From WSZY01 sp964559845 (GTDB lineage: Bacteria; Pseudomonadota; Zetaproteobacteria; Mariprofundales; Mariprofundaceae), in contig CAZLJF010000007.1 of assembly GCA_964559845.1 (NCBI GenBank), positions 1 through 53,640 of the forward strand: a DNA stretch of 53,640 nt, in the 5' to 3' direction. Positions 1 through 7,299 of this stretch are shown here, piece by piece. The translations under genes and the position numbers were made by a program. The notes beneath the pieces were generated by a model, which saw nothing but the letters and a program-made list of their open reading frames with translations, did no database searches and had not been told where the DNA came from. Within the stretch, counting starts at the first letter, position 1. Each line of letters starts with the position of its first letter.

Positions 1-110
1 GCTACAAAAGTGGTCATACGCTTGTTCATACGGGCAAAGACGCCGGAATCGGCAGTATAGAGCGTATTGTCGAGATCAATGACGGCTAAATCAAATGGTA
101 TGGATAAATG
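1..110 (-). pseudogene. HAD-family phosphatase, 5' part only (runs off window; no start codon)
   Basis: The minus-strand frame reads FDLAVIDLDNTLYTADSG, which contains the HAD motif I (DxDxT) near the N-terminus, as in pyrimidine 5'-nucleotidase-like HAD hydrolases. The gene leaves the window at base 1. In frame, a TAG at 111-113 lies inside the attC site, and there is no ATG, GTG or TTG between that stop and the DxD motif; the codons are CAT TTA TCC ATA CCA TTT GAT. The native start was therefore probably removed when the cassette array joined here, or the gene uses a rare start such as ATA or ATT. Function of the rest cannot be judged. Confidence 0.6.
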
Positions 111-170
111 CTAACGACCTAATTGATGGGCGCGAGCTTGCGATTGTCCCTCTTGATGCTCTTGTTAGGC
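110..170 (-). mobile_element. attC site of cassette 1 (array 3' border)
   Basis: On the minus strand it runs from GCCTAAC (164-170) to GTTAGC (110-115), with an imperfect palindromic centre (GGGCGC...GCGATTGTCCC). It lies 2 bases after the stop of the 199-aa gene. The right-hand core continues directly into the HAD phosphatase frame, so this is the junction between array and chromosome. Confidence 0.8.
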
Positions 171-172
171 AT

Positions 173-772
173 TTAACCCGATATCCCCAATTTTTTATGG
201 ATATCAACTCGATATTTTTCTTTACTAATTCGATGGCTATAGTGAGTTAAAGCAATCAGCTTTGAGTAATCCTTACTTTGAAGGTTTTTCTTAAGAATTT
301 CATAAGTATCTTTACCGAAGGCTAAGATTACAGGATTTTTCGCCCCGATAAATTTCAACTCATTTAGGAAATGATCAATTTGAGAATGCACCTCACTTGG
401 GTTATCTTTTAAATATTTCAATACCTTTTTAGAAGAAAGTTCAGGGAAACCTTTTATAATATCGGTCATATAGGCACCATAAAATTCCGTCCCTTCAAAT
501 GCATAACGAATTTTGAAATCTTGCCCGTATGGATTTGAATCATGGAAGTTCAAAAATGGCTTATGCTCTTCAACATCACGCGAAAAATTAAGAGCCACCA
601 TAATAACATCTGTACGCAACACATTCAGAAGCGATGGATTTTTTTCTAAATCTAGAACATCCATATTTGAAATATTGGACTTTGGTTTCACACCAGTCTT
701 ATCCCATACAGCCCAACTTGCCACTTTGCCGTATTTTTTTGCGATGCTTAAATAAAGTTCTTTAGTAACCAT
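173..772 (-). CDS. Cassette 1: 199-aa protein of uncertain family, possibly uracil-DNA-glycosylase-like
   Basis: Soluble 199-residue protein with no signal peptide or membrane segment. Segments such as IMVALNFSRD (about 57-66), FYGAYMTDIIKG (about 97-108), NPVILAFGKDTY and ALTHYSHRIS near the C-terminus recall the alternating beta-strand and loop layout of UDG-superfamily proteins, with THYSH at the position of the second active-site loop. This is weak, pattern-level similarity, so I give no function. The gene is rich in Lys, Asn and Ile and in A+T, unlike the chromosomal genes to its right. It is the promoter-distal cassette, followed at once by its attC, and is probably transcribed from upstream of the array. 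Confidence 0.75.
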   Translation of the reverse strand: MVTKELYLSIAKKYGKVASWAVWDKTGVKPKSNISNMDVLDLEKNPSLLNVLRTDVIMVALNFSRDVEEHKPFLNFHDSNPYGQDFKIRYAFEGTEFYGAYMTDIIKGFPELSSKKVLKYLKDNPSEVHSQIDHFLNELKFIGAKNPVILAFGKDTYEILKKNLQSKDYSKLIALTHYSHRISKEKYRVDIHKKLGISG

Positions 773-778
773 TACGAT

Positions 779-838
779 GCCTAACGACGCAAATCAGCCG
801 CGCGGCTTTTTGCGGCGGTTGAATTTGCTTTGTTATGT
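779..838 (-). mobile_element. attC site of cassette 2
   Basis: A palindrome bounded by GCCTAAC (779-785) and GTTATGT (832-838), with a GC-rich centre (CAGCCGCGCGGC...GCGGCGG). The stop codon of the Mrr-like gene (TAA, 833-835) lies inside the left core of the site, which is common in integron cassettes. Confidence 0.85.
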
Positions 839-1738
839 CGTGAAATAATCAATATCGATCTCTTTTATTGAGATCTGATCCTTGATGCTCACGCCCAGAT
901 TGAACTTAATCATCAACTGTGCTAAACGCTTCCCATCAATCAGGATTATCTTTCGATCAATAGTGGAGACAAACTCATGAGCTGACGGCGGGAAACTACT
1001 GGTTGTGATGAAAACACCTTTATTTGATCGTTTAGACAGCAAGGCTCCTGCAAAGTCTCGTATTTCTTTGATCGGCACGGTGTTTTGCCAGCGTTTCGCC
1101 TGAATGTAAATCGTATCGAGACCGAGTACATCCTCTTTTATAAGTCCGTCGATCCCACCATCATTCGATTGACCGATGGCACTACCAGCGTCCTCAACTG
1201 TACCGCCATATCCCATAGCCAATAGTAAATCCACGACAAGTTGCTCAAACTGCTCCGGTTCGATCTGGGATATATAGCTGAGAAGATCTTTTGCTAGGCT
1301 CTGTTTAATGATCTCGCTTTGGATTCCAATGATCTCTTCTGGCGTTTTATCCGTAATATCGTTTTCGGTGAAATCAATCTCGGTATCGTTATCCAGAGAA
1401 CTATCAGGGGTTTCTTCTTGATATAATTTCTTCAAAAGTTTGCTGTCGATGCGATTGAGATTCTTTGATAATAAATCTAATCCTTCACGGGTAATTCGGT
1501 TTTGACCACGCTGCGGTGAAGAGATCAATCCATACTTACGTAGATGTGTACAGGCCCACCCAACCCGATTGTCAATCAGCTTGGCTCTACCGCTTGGAAT
1601 CAGTTTCTTGGTTTCATCCGGAGTAATCTCGAACGCTTGGATAATCTCGTTGATGATCTCCCTAGTCTTTTTGACATTGCCGTCGGAAAGGAACTGTAAA
1701 ATGGGGAGCATTAAAGTTTCATAATCAGGTATAGCCAT
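833..1738 (-). CDS. Cassette 2: Mrr-type restriction endonuclease
   Basis: A 301-aa protein. Residues about 1-100 form a winged-helix region typical of Mrr N-termini, with a conserved VGWACTHLRKYGLI stretch. Residues about 160-290 form a PD-(D/E)xK Mrr catalytic domain, with FEQLVVDLLLAMGYGG, then GGIDG and IYIQAKRW, giving the D...QxK catalytic signature. Mrr enzymes cut DNA carrying modified bases and can act against phage or foreign DNA. The family assignment is firm; the substrate is unknown. It sits alone in a cassette with no methyltransferase partner, which fits a modification-dependent (type IV) enzyme. The start is ATG at 1738, just inside the cassette. Confidence 0.88.
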   Translation of the reverse strand: MAIPDYETLMLPILQFLSDGNVKKTREIINEIIQAFEITPDETKKLIPSGRAKLIDNRVGWACTHLRKYGLISSPQRGQNRITREGLDLLSKNLNRIDSKLLKKLYQEETPDSSLDNDTEIDFTENDITDKTPEEIIGIQSEIIKQSLAKDLLSYISQIEPEQFEQLVVDLLLAMGYGGTVEDAGSAIGQSNDGGIDGLIKEDVLGLDTIYIQAKRWQNTVPIKEIRDFAGALLSKRSNKGVFITTSSFPPSAHEFVSTIDRKIILIDGKRLAQLMIKFNLGVSIKDQISIKEIDIDYFTT

Positions 1739-1769
1739 TAGTATTCCTTTATCTTCCTATTCATTCAAG

Positions 1770-1843
1770 ACATAACGACTAAGCTCACTAGCGGCAATGG
1801 AGCGCAGCGGAATTGCCAGTCCTTGTTGACCCGCTTGTTATGT
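1770..1843 (-). mobile_element. attC site of cassette 3
   Basis: Bounded by ACATAAC (1770-1776) and GTTATGT (1837-1843), with the inner arms GGCAAT and ATTGCC. It is closely similar to the attC at 2752-2827. The stop of the HNH gene (1838-1840) is embedded in its left core. Confidence 0.88.
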
Positions 1844-2734
1844 GCTATCTTTAATTACCTTCTTTAATTGAGTGAGAGTAAGCATAGGATTTTGACGATG
1901 CAACATTCTATGGCAGTTTGAACACACTATGGCTAAGTCTTCAAGTGTCGTATTTACTTCACCATCTGTTTTCGATAACGGTAGAAGATGGTGTACTTCA
2001 CAAAACCCTTCCCCAATTTCACCAAAAAATGATCGAAAATCGAAGTCACAGACTTCACAACTAAGTTTCCCCGTTGAACTCAATACTTGTTTTTTCTTCT
2101 TTTTTACTAACCCCTGATTTCTTTCACGTTGTAGATGCGCTACAAGCCTAGGATTCCCTTCCTTTCCTGACATGAATCTATCAACATCTGGCAACTCTTC
2201 GCTAAACCCTTTATCAATAAGTTTCAAGACCCTCTGAACATGCACCTTACTTTCTGGGGAATCAGCATACCAAACATTGCTTTGACCGATACCGCCTTTA
2301 ACGGCTCTCGGAATCAATAAATTTCTTTCTTCTGGGGGGAGCAAAGTTGCATCTTCTACCCTTGCCTCAATTCTATAATGAGTCAATTTATTTTCTTTCT
2401 GTATTTTTGTTCTATTTTGTAATTCTTGGTACTCTCGGTATACAGTTGCATTTTTATACCAGCCTATAACTGCTGTTCCACCTGTTACTGGGCCAGCAGT
2501 CCAAACAACTGTAACACCGGAAATAAAACTCGCATTTTTTTCCGCGCCAAGCTTTTCAATTTTTATTTGGCCTGTAGGCTGTACGTAACCAAAAACTTTT
2601 CCACGTATATTACTAAAGTTACATACCTCATGACCTGTGGATTCATTATTGTATGAGCCTCCACGTTCAATGGAATCACCAGCTATCCCATTGTAATCTC
2701 TCATCCATCCGATATTACAAAACAGTATTCTCAT
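1838..2734 (-). CDS. Cassette 3: HNH endonuclease
   Basis: A 298-aa protein with a C-terminal HNH nuclease domain (about 215-290). The metal-binding and catalytic residues are visible as CEVCDFDF, FCEVHHLLPLS and IVCSNCHRMLHR: a Zn CxxC...CxxC pair with the HH..H core. The N-terminal half (about 1-200) contains RGKVFGYVQP and looks like a DNA- or ligand-recognition module I cannot name. HNH proteins of this layout include modification-dependent restriction enzymes related to McrA; that role is inferred. It is AT-rich and, apart from the HNH core, different from its neighbours in composition. The start is ATG 2734, close to the cassette boundary. Confidence 0.85.
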   Translation of the reverse strand: MRILFCNIGWMRDYNGIAGDSIERGGSYNNESTGHEVCNFSNIRGKVFGYVQPTGQIKIEKLGAEKNASFISGVTVVWTAGPVTGGTAVIGWYKNATVYREYQELQNRTKIQKENKLTHYRIEARVEDATLLPPEERNLLIPRAVKGGIGQSNVWYADSPESKVHVQRVLKLIDKGFSEELPDVDRFMSGKEGNPRLVAHLQRERNQGLVKKKKKQVLSSTGKLSCEVCDFDFRSFFGEIGEGFCEVHHLLPLSKTDGEVNTTLEDLAIVCSNCHRMLHRQNPMLTLTQLKKVIKDST

Positions 2735-2751
2735 TACTCCTTACCTTGAGC

Positions 2752-2827
2752 ACATAACGACTTGGGTAACTGGCTGGCAATGAAGCGCAGCGGAATTGCC
2801 AGTCCATGTTGACCCATTTGTTATAAG
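2752..2827 (-). mobile_element. attC site of cassette 4
   Basis: Bounded by ACATAAC (2752-2758) and GTTATAAG (2820-2827), with inner arms CTGGCAAT and ATTGCCAG. The central part (AAGCGCAGCGGAATTGCC) nearly matches the attC at 1770-1843. Two homogeneous sites suggest the array came from one sedentary integron lineage. Confidence 0.88.
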
Positions 2828-2832
2828 CATTT

Positions 2833-3186
2833 CTACGCATTTGGAAAGACCATCGGTATCTTAAATTTTATTCTTGATTCAGCTTTATTGGTTTCAGCCT
2901 GCTTACCATTAGCGCCGAGCTCAATTACCCCAACCTTAATCCCAAACTTTCCACCAGCTTCAGCCTCATCACTTGCAGAAACTGCAACATCGAATTCAAC
3001 GACCTCTACGACTCGGTTAAATTCCTTATTGTCATTTAAACGACCATAATTCTGCCTATCTTCACTGTTAACATATACATTCTTTGGATTTACAAGCGCG
3101 GAACTATCTCTTAGTTCTTCATTTGCCTCTTCTATTCCTTTTGAGAGTTGAACAAATGTTTCTTTTATAAAGTCTTTTAGATCCAT
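2833..3186 (-). CDS. Cassette 4: small protein resembling the trypsin-co-occurring (Trypco2) domain
   Basis: A 117-aa protein. An amphipathic N-terminal helix (MDLKDFIKETFVQLSKGIEE) is followed by a linker and two or three predicted strands: VEFDVAVSAS, GGKFGIKVGVIELG and SRIKFKIPMVF. This order, a helix and then an FxVxV...GGxxGI...RIKFxxP sheet, resembles the small Trypco2-like domain found next to effector or protease genes; the resemblance is from memory and only moderate. It is the first cassette of the array. Its start has a good Shine-Dalgarno (AAAGGAGTATCAGC then ATG). The stop TAG lies 5 bases before attC. Confidence 0.8.
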   Translation of the reverse strand: MDLKDFIKETFVQLSKGIEEANEELRDSSALVNPKNVYVNSEDRQNYGRLNDNKEFNRVVEVVEFDVAVSASDEAEAGGKFGIKVGVIELGANGKQAETNKAESRIKFKIPMVFPNA

Positions 3187-3198
3187 GCTGATACTCCT

Positions 3199-3499
3199 TT
3201 ATTGCTTATAACAGTGTGAATACGAGGAAATAATTCCTTGTTTTTTATCTATATATACGGACATAACCCCCCCCACATATTCAATATATTGCCAATACGG
3301 AGAAAACTTTGCCCCCGATTCAAGCCTCGCGTCAATAGCGGACAGAAATACCGTCCCGCTGCTGAAAAGTTGAGGATTATCCGATTTGATGGAAGTGTGA
3401 AAACACATCACTTCACCCGAAACCGGCATCCACCGCACAGGCAGGCATCGCCCCCGCCAGCAGCATCATAATCACGGTAAAAATAAATCTGATTTTCAC
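3199..3499 (-). pseudogene. Frameshifted small secreted-protein gene ending inside the cassette border
   Basis: A GTG start at 3499 is preceded by AGGGGGATCGGGA and opens a 28-codon frame with a clear signal peptide (KIRFIFTVIMMLLAGAMPA, then C-A/V). It ends at TGA 3413-3415. A second frame shifted by one base (3438 to 3199) continues with VMCFHTSIKSDNPQLFSSG and ends YKQ-stop. One frameshift, either at the G run (minus-strand GGGGG, 3451-3455) or at GGG near 3416, would join them into one protein of about 98 residues. The last three codons lie past the core site GTTATAAGC, so the 3' end was replaced by the array. The family is not recognised. Confidence 0.5.
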
Positions 3500-3705
3500 T
3501 CCCGATCCCCCTCAACCATCGGCAGCGAAGGCGCAAGGAAAAGCATCCCGCCGACGCAGCTTTAATAATGTGTCTGGTTATATTCATGTTTAAGAAAGGG
3601 CAGGCGTTCCGATCAGGAACCGATCTGCGACTGATCCACCTTTCATATACGTCCCCTCATCACAAAAAATGAAGGCTAATAATAGAGGTCTCGAATCAAT
3701 CGCGG

Positions 3706-3725
3706 TATCCCCTGAAAAGGGGATA
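3706..3725. terminator. Short perfect hairpin downstream of the AmgK-like gene
   Basis: TATCCCC/GGGGATA with a TGAAAA loop, just after the 3' end of the kinase gene. There is no U-tract on the minus-strand side, so it may be an RNA 3'-end stabiliser rather than a classical terminator. Confidence 0.45.
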
Positions 3726-3731
3726 TTCAGT

Positions 3732-4730
3732 TCAGGCAGGCTCTACACTCAACAGTGAAAAAGCCGCTTCACCAATACCAAGTGCATGCATCTCCTCCTG
3801 AAGATGAAAACGTGTCAGTGGAATTTCATCAAGGAACTGCCGTTTGCCATCACGGTATGCCAGGCGGGCAAAAATACCGATGGCCTTGATATGGCGCTGC
3901 ATGGCAGTCAGGCGGAGGGCGCAATGCCATGCCTCAAAACCTGTGAATGCAGCACTGATATGTTCAGGCAGGCTGTCAAAAAACAACCGGCTCTGCTCAC
4001 GCCGCTGCTCTTCCGGATAGTTCTGATAACAGTCATACAGCAGCGATGCCAGATCGTAGGTTACAGGCCCCAGTACCGCATCCTGAAAATCGATAATACC
4101 AAGCGGCAGTTCTCCATCCGGCAGCATCAGGTTACGGCTGTGATAATCCAGATGCACAGGAACGGAAGGCAGCCCGGCCAACTCCTCCAGAAGAGGACGT
4201 ATAGCCACATGAAAGGCTTCCCTCTCCTTATCCGTCGGCATATATCCCGCAACCCTCGGCAGATACCACTCAAGATAAAGATCACACTCCCGCTGCATGC
4301 GTTGCACATCAAACAGTGGCAATGACATCGGCGGCATTGAAGCCTGAAGGATCAGCAATTGAAGCCGGGCATCCGCAAACATCTGGTCAAGTGTTACTGC
4401 CTGACTTCTCCCGGAAGCCAGATGTGATGCCCATGTCACATCGCCAAAGTCCTCCAGAAGCAGAAAGCCCTGCTCCCGCTCTTCAGCAATCAACTCCGGA
4501 ACTTTCACACCGGCACTGCTCAGCCAGCCACGTACGGCCAGGAAAGGCGCGACATTCTCCCTGTCGGGCGGCGCATCCATCAGGACATAGCTTTTTACGC
4601 CCTCTATCACCCGAAAGTAGCGCCTGAATGAAGCATCGCCTGCCAATATCCGGATCTCGCAATCATCACCCAGTTGCGATTGAACCCATCCCCTCCCCTC
4701 TTTCAGCCGCTGATCAGCCACCTTTGACAA
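3732..4730 (-). CDS. amgK: Aminoglycoside-phosphotransferase-fold sugar kinase, AmgK-like
   Basis: A 332-aa cytosolic kinase. The N-lobe shows GDASFRRYFRV and YVLMDAPP..E; the hinge region has LLLEDFGD; the C-lobe has the Brenner motif VHLDYHSRNLM and the DFG-like IIDFQDAVLGPVTYDLASLL. This arrangement matches AmgK, which phosphorylates the anomeric position of MurNAc/GlcNAc in the peptidoglycan-recycling route to UDP-MurNAc. In many Gram-negatives it pairs with murU, which is not in this window. The start at 4730 overlaps the 3' end of the upstream SPOR gene by 17 bp, so the two are translationally coupled in one minus-strand operon argS-SPOR-amgK. Substrate assignment rests on family similarity. 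Confidence 0.82.
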   Translation of the reverse strand: MSKVADQRLKEGRGWVQSQLGDDCEIRILAGDASFRRYFRVIEGVKSYVLMDAPPDRENVAPFLAVRGWLSSAGVKVPELIAEEREQGFLLLEDFGDVTWASHLASGRSQAVTLDQMFADARLQLLILQASMPPMSLPLFDVQRMQRECDLYLEWYLPRVAGYMPTDKEREAFHVAIRPLLEELAGLPSVPVHLDYHSRNLMLPDGELPLGIIDFQDAVLGPVTYDLASLLYDCYQNYPEEQRREQSRLFFDSLPEHISAAFTGFEAWHCALRLTAMQRHIKAIGIFARLAYRDGKRQFLDEIPLTRFHLQEEMHALGIGEAAFSLLSVEPA

Positions 4731-5481
4731 TCAGGCCGGTGATATTAAGCGTGCTTTTCACCTCTCTCTTTGCTGCTTCTGCAGCCTGCTTTGAGGCAAA
4801 GGGGCCTGTATAAACCCGATACCAGACACCAAGCCTGGGAAGCTCGACACGCCTGATAACAGCTTCATAGCCGGCCCTGCTCAATTTCGGCAGAAAGCTC
4901 TCGGCCTCGTTCTTTTTCCGAAAAGATGCCACCTGAAGATAATATTCTTCAACAGACCCGCCAGACTTTAGCGAGGGAGCGGCGACCGAACTCTTCACGC
5001 TCTTTTTATCACTTCCCTGCCGCAACTCCTGCTCAATAATCTGCTTCAGCAGCGCCTCGCCACCTTTTTCAGACAACCCTGCACCCGTTTCCTCCGGCGT
5101 TTTCACTGCTGCAACATCTTGCCGCGCTGGCGTTGAATCCATATGCAGCGGCTCGGGATCAACCGACTGCCGCGGCAATTCATTATAAAAGGTCAGTTCA
5201 CCGACCTGTGTTGTCGAGACCGCCGGCAGCCGCTTTTTGGCTGCAGCGCGAAGCTCTGCCAGTTCCTCCTGCTGCTTCTTCAACTGGGCAACCAGCCGTG
5301 CCTCGTCCTCACTGGCTGCCTTCTGCATGCCCATCTCCTGGCCGACCATAAAGCCGACAGCAAAACCGCCAGCCACGACGCCCAGTGCCACAATAATCAA
5401 AAGCAGGACTTTGGACTGCGCCATTGGCCGCACATCTTCAGGCTGCGGCGCCTCGATCTGGGCAAAGTCTTGTCCGGCCAT
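4714..5481 (-). CDS. SPOR-domain membrane protein
   Basis: A 255-aa inner-membrane protein. A short cytoplasmic N-terminus precedes one membrane helix (VLLLIIVALGVVAGGFAVGF, about 24-43), then a coiled coil (about 58-85), a low-complexity linker and a C-terminal SPOR domain (about 175-255: YYLQVASFRKKNEAESF ... VWYRVYTGPF). SPOR domains bind denuded glycan strands at the division septum. I chose ATG 5481 over the upstream in-frame ATG at 5520 because it starts one base after the argS stop codon and gives the usual short N-terminus. It is coupled to amgK downstream, which suggests a shared peptidoglycan role. It could be a DedD/FtsN-like protein; that is not resolved. Confidence 0.85.
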   Translation of the reverse strand: MAGQDFAQIEAPQPEDVRPMAQSKVLLLIIVALGVVAGGFAVGFMVGQEMGMQKAASEDEARLVAQLKKQQEELAELRAAAKKRLPAVSTTQVGELTFYNELPRQSVDPEPLHMDSTPARQDVAAVKTPEETGAGLSEKGGEALLKQIIEQELRQGSDKKSVKSSVAAPSLKSGGSVEEYYLQVASFRKKNEAESFLPKLSRAGYEAVIRRVELPRLGVWYRVYTGPFASKQAAEAAKREVKSTLNITGLIVKGG

Positions 5482-5482
5482 G

Positions 5483-7192
5483 TTACATCCGCTCCGGTGA
5501 AGAGACGCCCAGCATGGCAAGGCCGTTACGAATCACCTGACCCACTGCGCTGACAAGCAGCAGGCGTGCCTGTGTCAGGTTTTCATCATCACTGATGACA
5601 CGATGCTTGTGATAGAAGCCATGCAGACTGCGGGCAAGGTCCATCAGATAGGTCGCCACCCGATATGCCTCCAGCCGCTTTGCCGCCTGATCCAGTATCT
5701 CGGGATAGGCCAGCAACTGCGCAATCAGCTTTTTCTCCTCATCGGAGATCAGGCATGATGTATCAACACGCTCCACATCGGCAAGTGTAACGCCCTCATC
5801 CACAGCCTTGCGTAAAATGGCACAGACACGGGCATGTGCATACTGCACATAGTAGACCGGATTCTCGTCACTCTTCTGCTTGGCTGTTTCAAGATCGAAA
5901 TCAAGCTGGCTCTCCACCCGGCGGGTCATAAAGTTGAAACGCACAGCATCGGAGCCTACCTCATCAACCACTTCCCGCAGTGTGACAAAGGTGCCTGCAC
6001 GTTTTGACATCTTCACCTGCTCGCCACCACGGGTCAGGTTCACCATCTGAACCAGCAGCACCTCAGGCTGTTTATCCAGACCGGTCAGCGCCTTCACAGC
6101 TGATTGTACACGTGTCACATAACCGCCATGATCGGCGCCCCAGATATTGATCTGGCGCCTGAATCCACGCTCAAACTTGTCAACATGATAGGCGATATCG
6201 GCAGCAAAATAGGTCGGCGTGCCATCCTGCTTGGCAAGCGGGCGATCGACATCGTCGCCAAATCTGGTGGTTCGGAAAAGCCACTGCTCTACCGGTTTGT
6301 AATCCTTCACCTCTTTGCCCTTCGGCGGCGGCAACGTGCCCAGATAGATCAGGTCATCCGCCTTCAGCTGCTCAATCAGCGTCTTGACCTTGCCCGATTC
6401 GTGCAGCGTCTGCTCCGAGAAGAAATGATCAAACTCGATACCCAACGCAGCAAGATCATCGCGGATCATCGCCATCATCTTTTCAATCGCATAATCAACC
6501 AGCAACGGCCACCTTTCGGCATCATGCTCCATCGCATCCAACTGCGGAAATGAAAACTCATCCAATAGCTGCCTGGCAACTTCGATCAGATATTCACCGG
6601 GATATTCGCCCTCAGACAGTTTAACATCGATGCCGGCCTGCTGCTGCACCCGTTTCCACAATGAACTGGCCAGCACGCCGATCTGGGAACCGGCATCATT
6701 AATATAGTATTCACGGTGCACATCATACCCGCGTGCTGCCAGAATCCGTCCCAACGAGTCACCCACAACAGCGCCCCGGCCATGCCCCACATGCATCGGG
6801 CCGGTCGGATTGGCAGAGACAAACTCCAGACAGATTCGCTCTGCTTCACCGCTCTTTTCAACACAGCCGTAAGCCTTCCCCTGATTGACAATCGTTTTGA
6901 CAATATCGGCCTCTGAGGCATGTTTAAGACGGATGTTGATAAAACCGGGTCCGGCAATATCTGTTCCCTCCACGGCATCCGGCCACTCAACCAAGGATAG
7001 AATCTTCCCGGCAATGACTCGCGGGGACTGGTTCAGGCGCCCTGCCAGCGGCATTGCTACATTGGCAGCATAATCACCATGCTCCTTCTGTTTTGGCCGG
7101 GTCAACTGCACACGAACATGTGCCTCAACACCATTCTCTTTGAGCAGCGAATCAACAGCATGCTGCAGTGCGATTTCAAGCGACTGTTTCAC
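5483..7192 (-). CDS. argS: Arginyl-tRNA synthetase
   Basis: A 569-aa class I aminoacyl-tRNA synthetase that charges tRNA-Arg. The N-terminal Add1 domain (about 1-85) is followed by the HIGH-like motif HVGH (134-137, context FVSANPTGPMHVGHGR), and KMSKRAG marks the second signature of the Rossmann core. The C-terminal anticodon-binding DALR domain includes YYVQYAHARVCAILRK and ends with LAMLGVSSPERM. Length is normal for bacterial ArgS. It is the first gene of the argS-SPOR-amgK set. An upstream GC-poor stretch (7193-7299) separates it from mutM. Confidence 0.97.
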   Translation of the reverse strand: MKQSLEIALQHAVDSLLKENGVEAHVRVQLTRPKQKEHGDYAANVAMPLAGRLNQSPRVIAGKILSLVEWPDAVEGTDIAGPGFINIRLKHASEADIVKTIVNQGKAYGCVEKSGEAERICLEFVSANPTGPMHVGHGRGAVVGDSLGRILAARGYDVHREYYINDAGSQIGVLASSLWKRVQQQAGIDVKLSEGEYPGEYLIEVARQLLDEFSFPQLDAMEHDAERWPLLVDYAIEKMMAMIRDDLAALGIEFDHFFSEQTLHESGKVKTLIEQLKADDLIYLGTLPPPKGKEVKDYKPVEQWLFRTTRFGDDVDRPLAKQDGTPTYFAADIAYHVDKFERGFRRQINIWGADHGGYVTRVQSAVKALTGLDKQPEVLLVQMVNLTRGGEQVKMSKRAGTFVTLREVVDEVGSDAVRFNFMTRRVESQLDFDLETAKQKSDENPVYYVQYAHARVCAILRKAVDEGVTLADVERVDTSCLISDEEKKLIAQLLAYPEILDQAAKRLEAYRVATYLMDLARSLHGFYHKHRVISDDENLTQARLLLVSAVGQVIRNGLAMLGVSSPERM

Positions 7193-7299
7193 TTGGCCTC
7201 CGAAAGTTTTAATGGCGGCATGCTACACTGCAAAGGCTGCTCTGAGAAACATGGTGCTGATAAACGCCTTCCTCCATTTGATCAGCACGCGGAAAAAAA

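Larger units (their letters stand above)
110..3205 (-). mobile_element. Integron cassette array of four cassettes, no integrase (CALIN type)
   Basis: Four genes in the same orientation (173-772, 833-1738, 1838-2734, 2833-3186) are each followed by an imperfect palindrome of about 60-76 bp with integron core sites. On the minus strand each cassette begins at G|TTRRRY-like sequence. The first bases of each cassette match the left core of its own attC: TTATAAGC for cassette 4, TTATGTGC for 3, TTATGTC for 2 and TTAGGC for 1. This is the signature of excised and reinserted circles. The array is more AT-rich than the flanks. No intI is visible on the 5' side (3206 upward), where an integrase would be expected, so this is a cluster of attC sites lacking an integrase. 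Confidence 0.88.

Noticed and set aside
3206..3731. A possible intI or attI at the 5' side of the cassette array
   Set aside because: No integrase-like sequence is present; only a core GTTATAAGC and a frameshifted small gene are seen.
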